The position numbers were made by a program, and so were the translations under genes. The notes under the pieces are model-generated. The model worked only from the letters and a program-made list of their open reading frames with translations. It made no database searches and had not been told where the DNA came from. From positions 1 to 41,193 of the forward strand of contig NZ_CAKRNY010000033.1 of assembly GCF_934371575.1 (NCBI RefSeq): DNA of 41,193 nucleotides, read 5' to 3'. The DNA comes from an uncultured Blautia sp. Its GTDB lineage: Bacteria; Bacillota; Clostridia; Lachnospirales; Lachnospiraceae. Below, piece after piece: positions 41,062-41,193 of the stretch (positions within the stretch are counted from its first letter, which is position 1; each line of letters opens with the position of its first letter).

Positions 41062-41193
41062 TTACTTTTTCACTTTATAAACCACATACTCATGACTGAA
41101 ATGATACCCCAGTTTTTCTGCCAGTCCTACTGACATTTTGTTGGCTGCATCCCAGTTTGGATAAAGCCCGCGTTTGTCACACTCCAGAAGCAG
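41062..41193 (-). CDS. GNAT-family N-acetyltransferase, C-terminal end (partial)
   Basis: The last 43 residues of a minus-strand protein running off the window edge, ending in TAA at 41062-41064. The sequence PNWDAANKMSVGLAEKLGY is the typical C-terminal helix and beta-strand of GNAT acetyltransferases, as in FR47-like proteins. Substrate unknown. The frame is open up to the window edge. Confidence 0.7.
   Translation of the reverse strand: MLLECDKRGLYPNWDAANKMSVGLAEKLGYHFSHEYVVYKVKK

Noticed and set aside
1..41193. CRISPR arrays, tRNA, rRNA, insertion sequences, phage or integrase genes
   Set aside because: None found on reading both strands; repeats seen are short and promoter-associated.

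Overview
The window looks like a chromosomal segment of an anaerobic, endospore-forming Firmicute of the Lachnospiraceae type (Blautia/Ruminococcus-like gut Clostridia). The reasons are strong AGGAGG ribosome binding sites, sporulation and germination genes (GerA-type receptor, SipL-like coat protein, SpmA, SpmB), the MEP-pathway gene ispE, and many sugar-uptake operons controlled by YesM/YesN-type two-component systems. This placement is inferred from gene content. No rRNA, tRNA, CRISPR array, insertion sequence or phage gene was seen. Nearly all genes are on the minus strand; only plsC, a GH3 glycosidase and one GntR-type regulator are on the plus strand.

Layout. 1-2080: a cytoplasmic GH78-type rhamnosidase. 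2382-7288: DUF1934 protein, glutamate racemase, a small unknown protein, then a spore-germination pair in which the GerAB permease and a shortened GerAC lipoprotein are fused. 7402-8946: ispE and an FCD-type GntR regulator. 9093-11124: a SipL-like protein and a PrcB-domain lipoprotein behind a sigma-E-like promoter, divergent from plsC (11327-12067). 12129-15754: an AraC-type regulator divergent from a domain-permuted GH3 beta-glucosidase.

16008-24018: a CUT2 (Rbs-type) sugar ABC transporter (ATPase, permease, binding protein) followed by its own operon of response regulator, short histidine kinase and a strongly degenerate double-ABC protein. The last is the most unusual gene here. Its second nucleotide site has lost the key residues, and it is translationally coupled to a kinase with almost no extracellular sensor. 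24220-29298: a sugar-acid operon (GntP permease, HPr/Crh-like protein, IlvD/Edd dehydratase, KDG kinase, KDPG aldolase), predicted to run a semi-phosphorylative Entner-Doudoroff route, with a divergent FadR/GntR regulator and three matching operator-like repeats.

30284-40260: spmB and spmA lie about 9 kb apart on the same strand. Between them sit a CUT1 ABC importer with a GH32 fructosidase, a YesM/YesN system with a full extracellular sensor, and a VOC-fold protein. 40330-41193: a DUF3877-like protein and the C-terminal end of a GNAT acetyltransferase running off the window.

The main biological threads are two complete 'sense - import - degrade' carbohydrate modules built on different transporter classes, one sugar-acid catabolic operon with its own Ser-only HPr paralogue, and scattered sporulation genes whose promoters resemble sigma-E and sigma-G sites.
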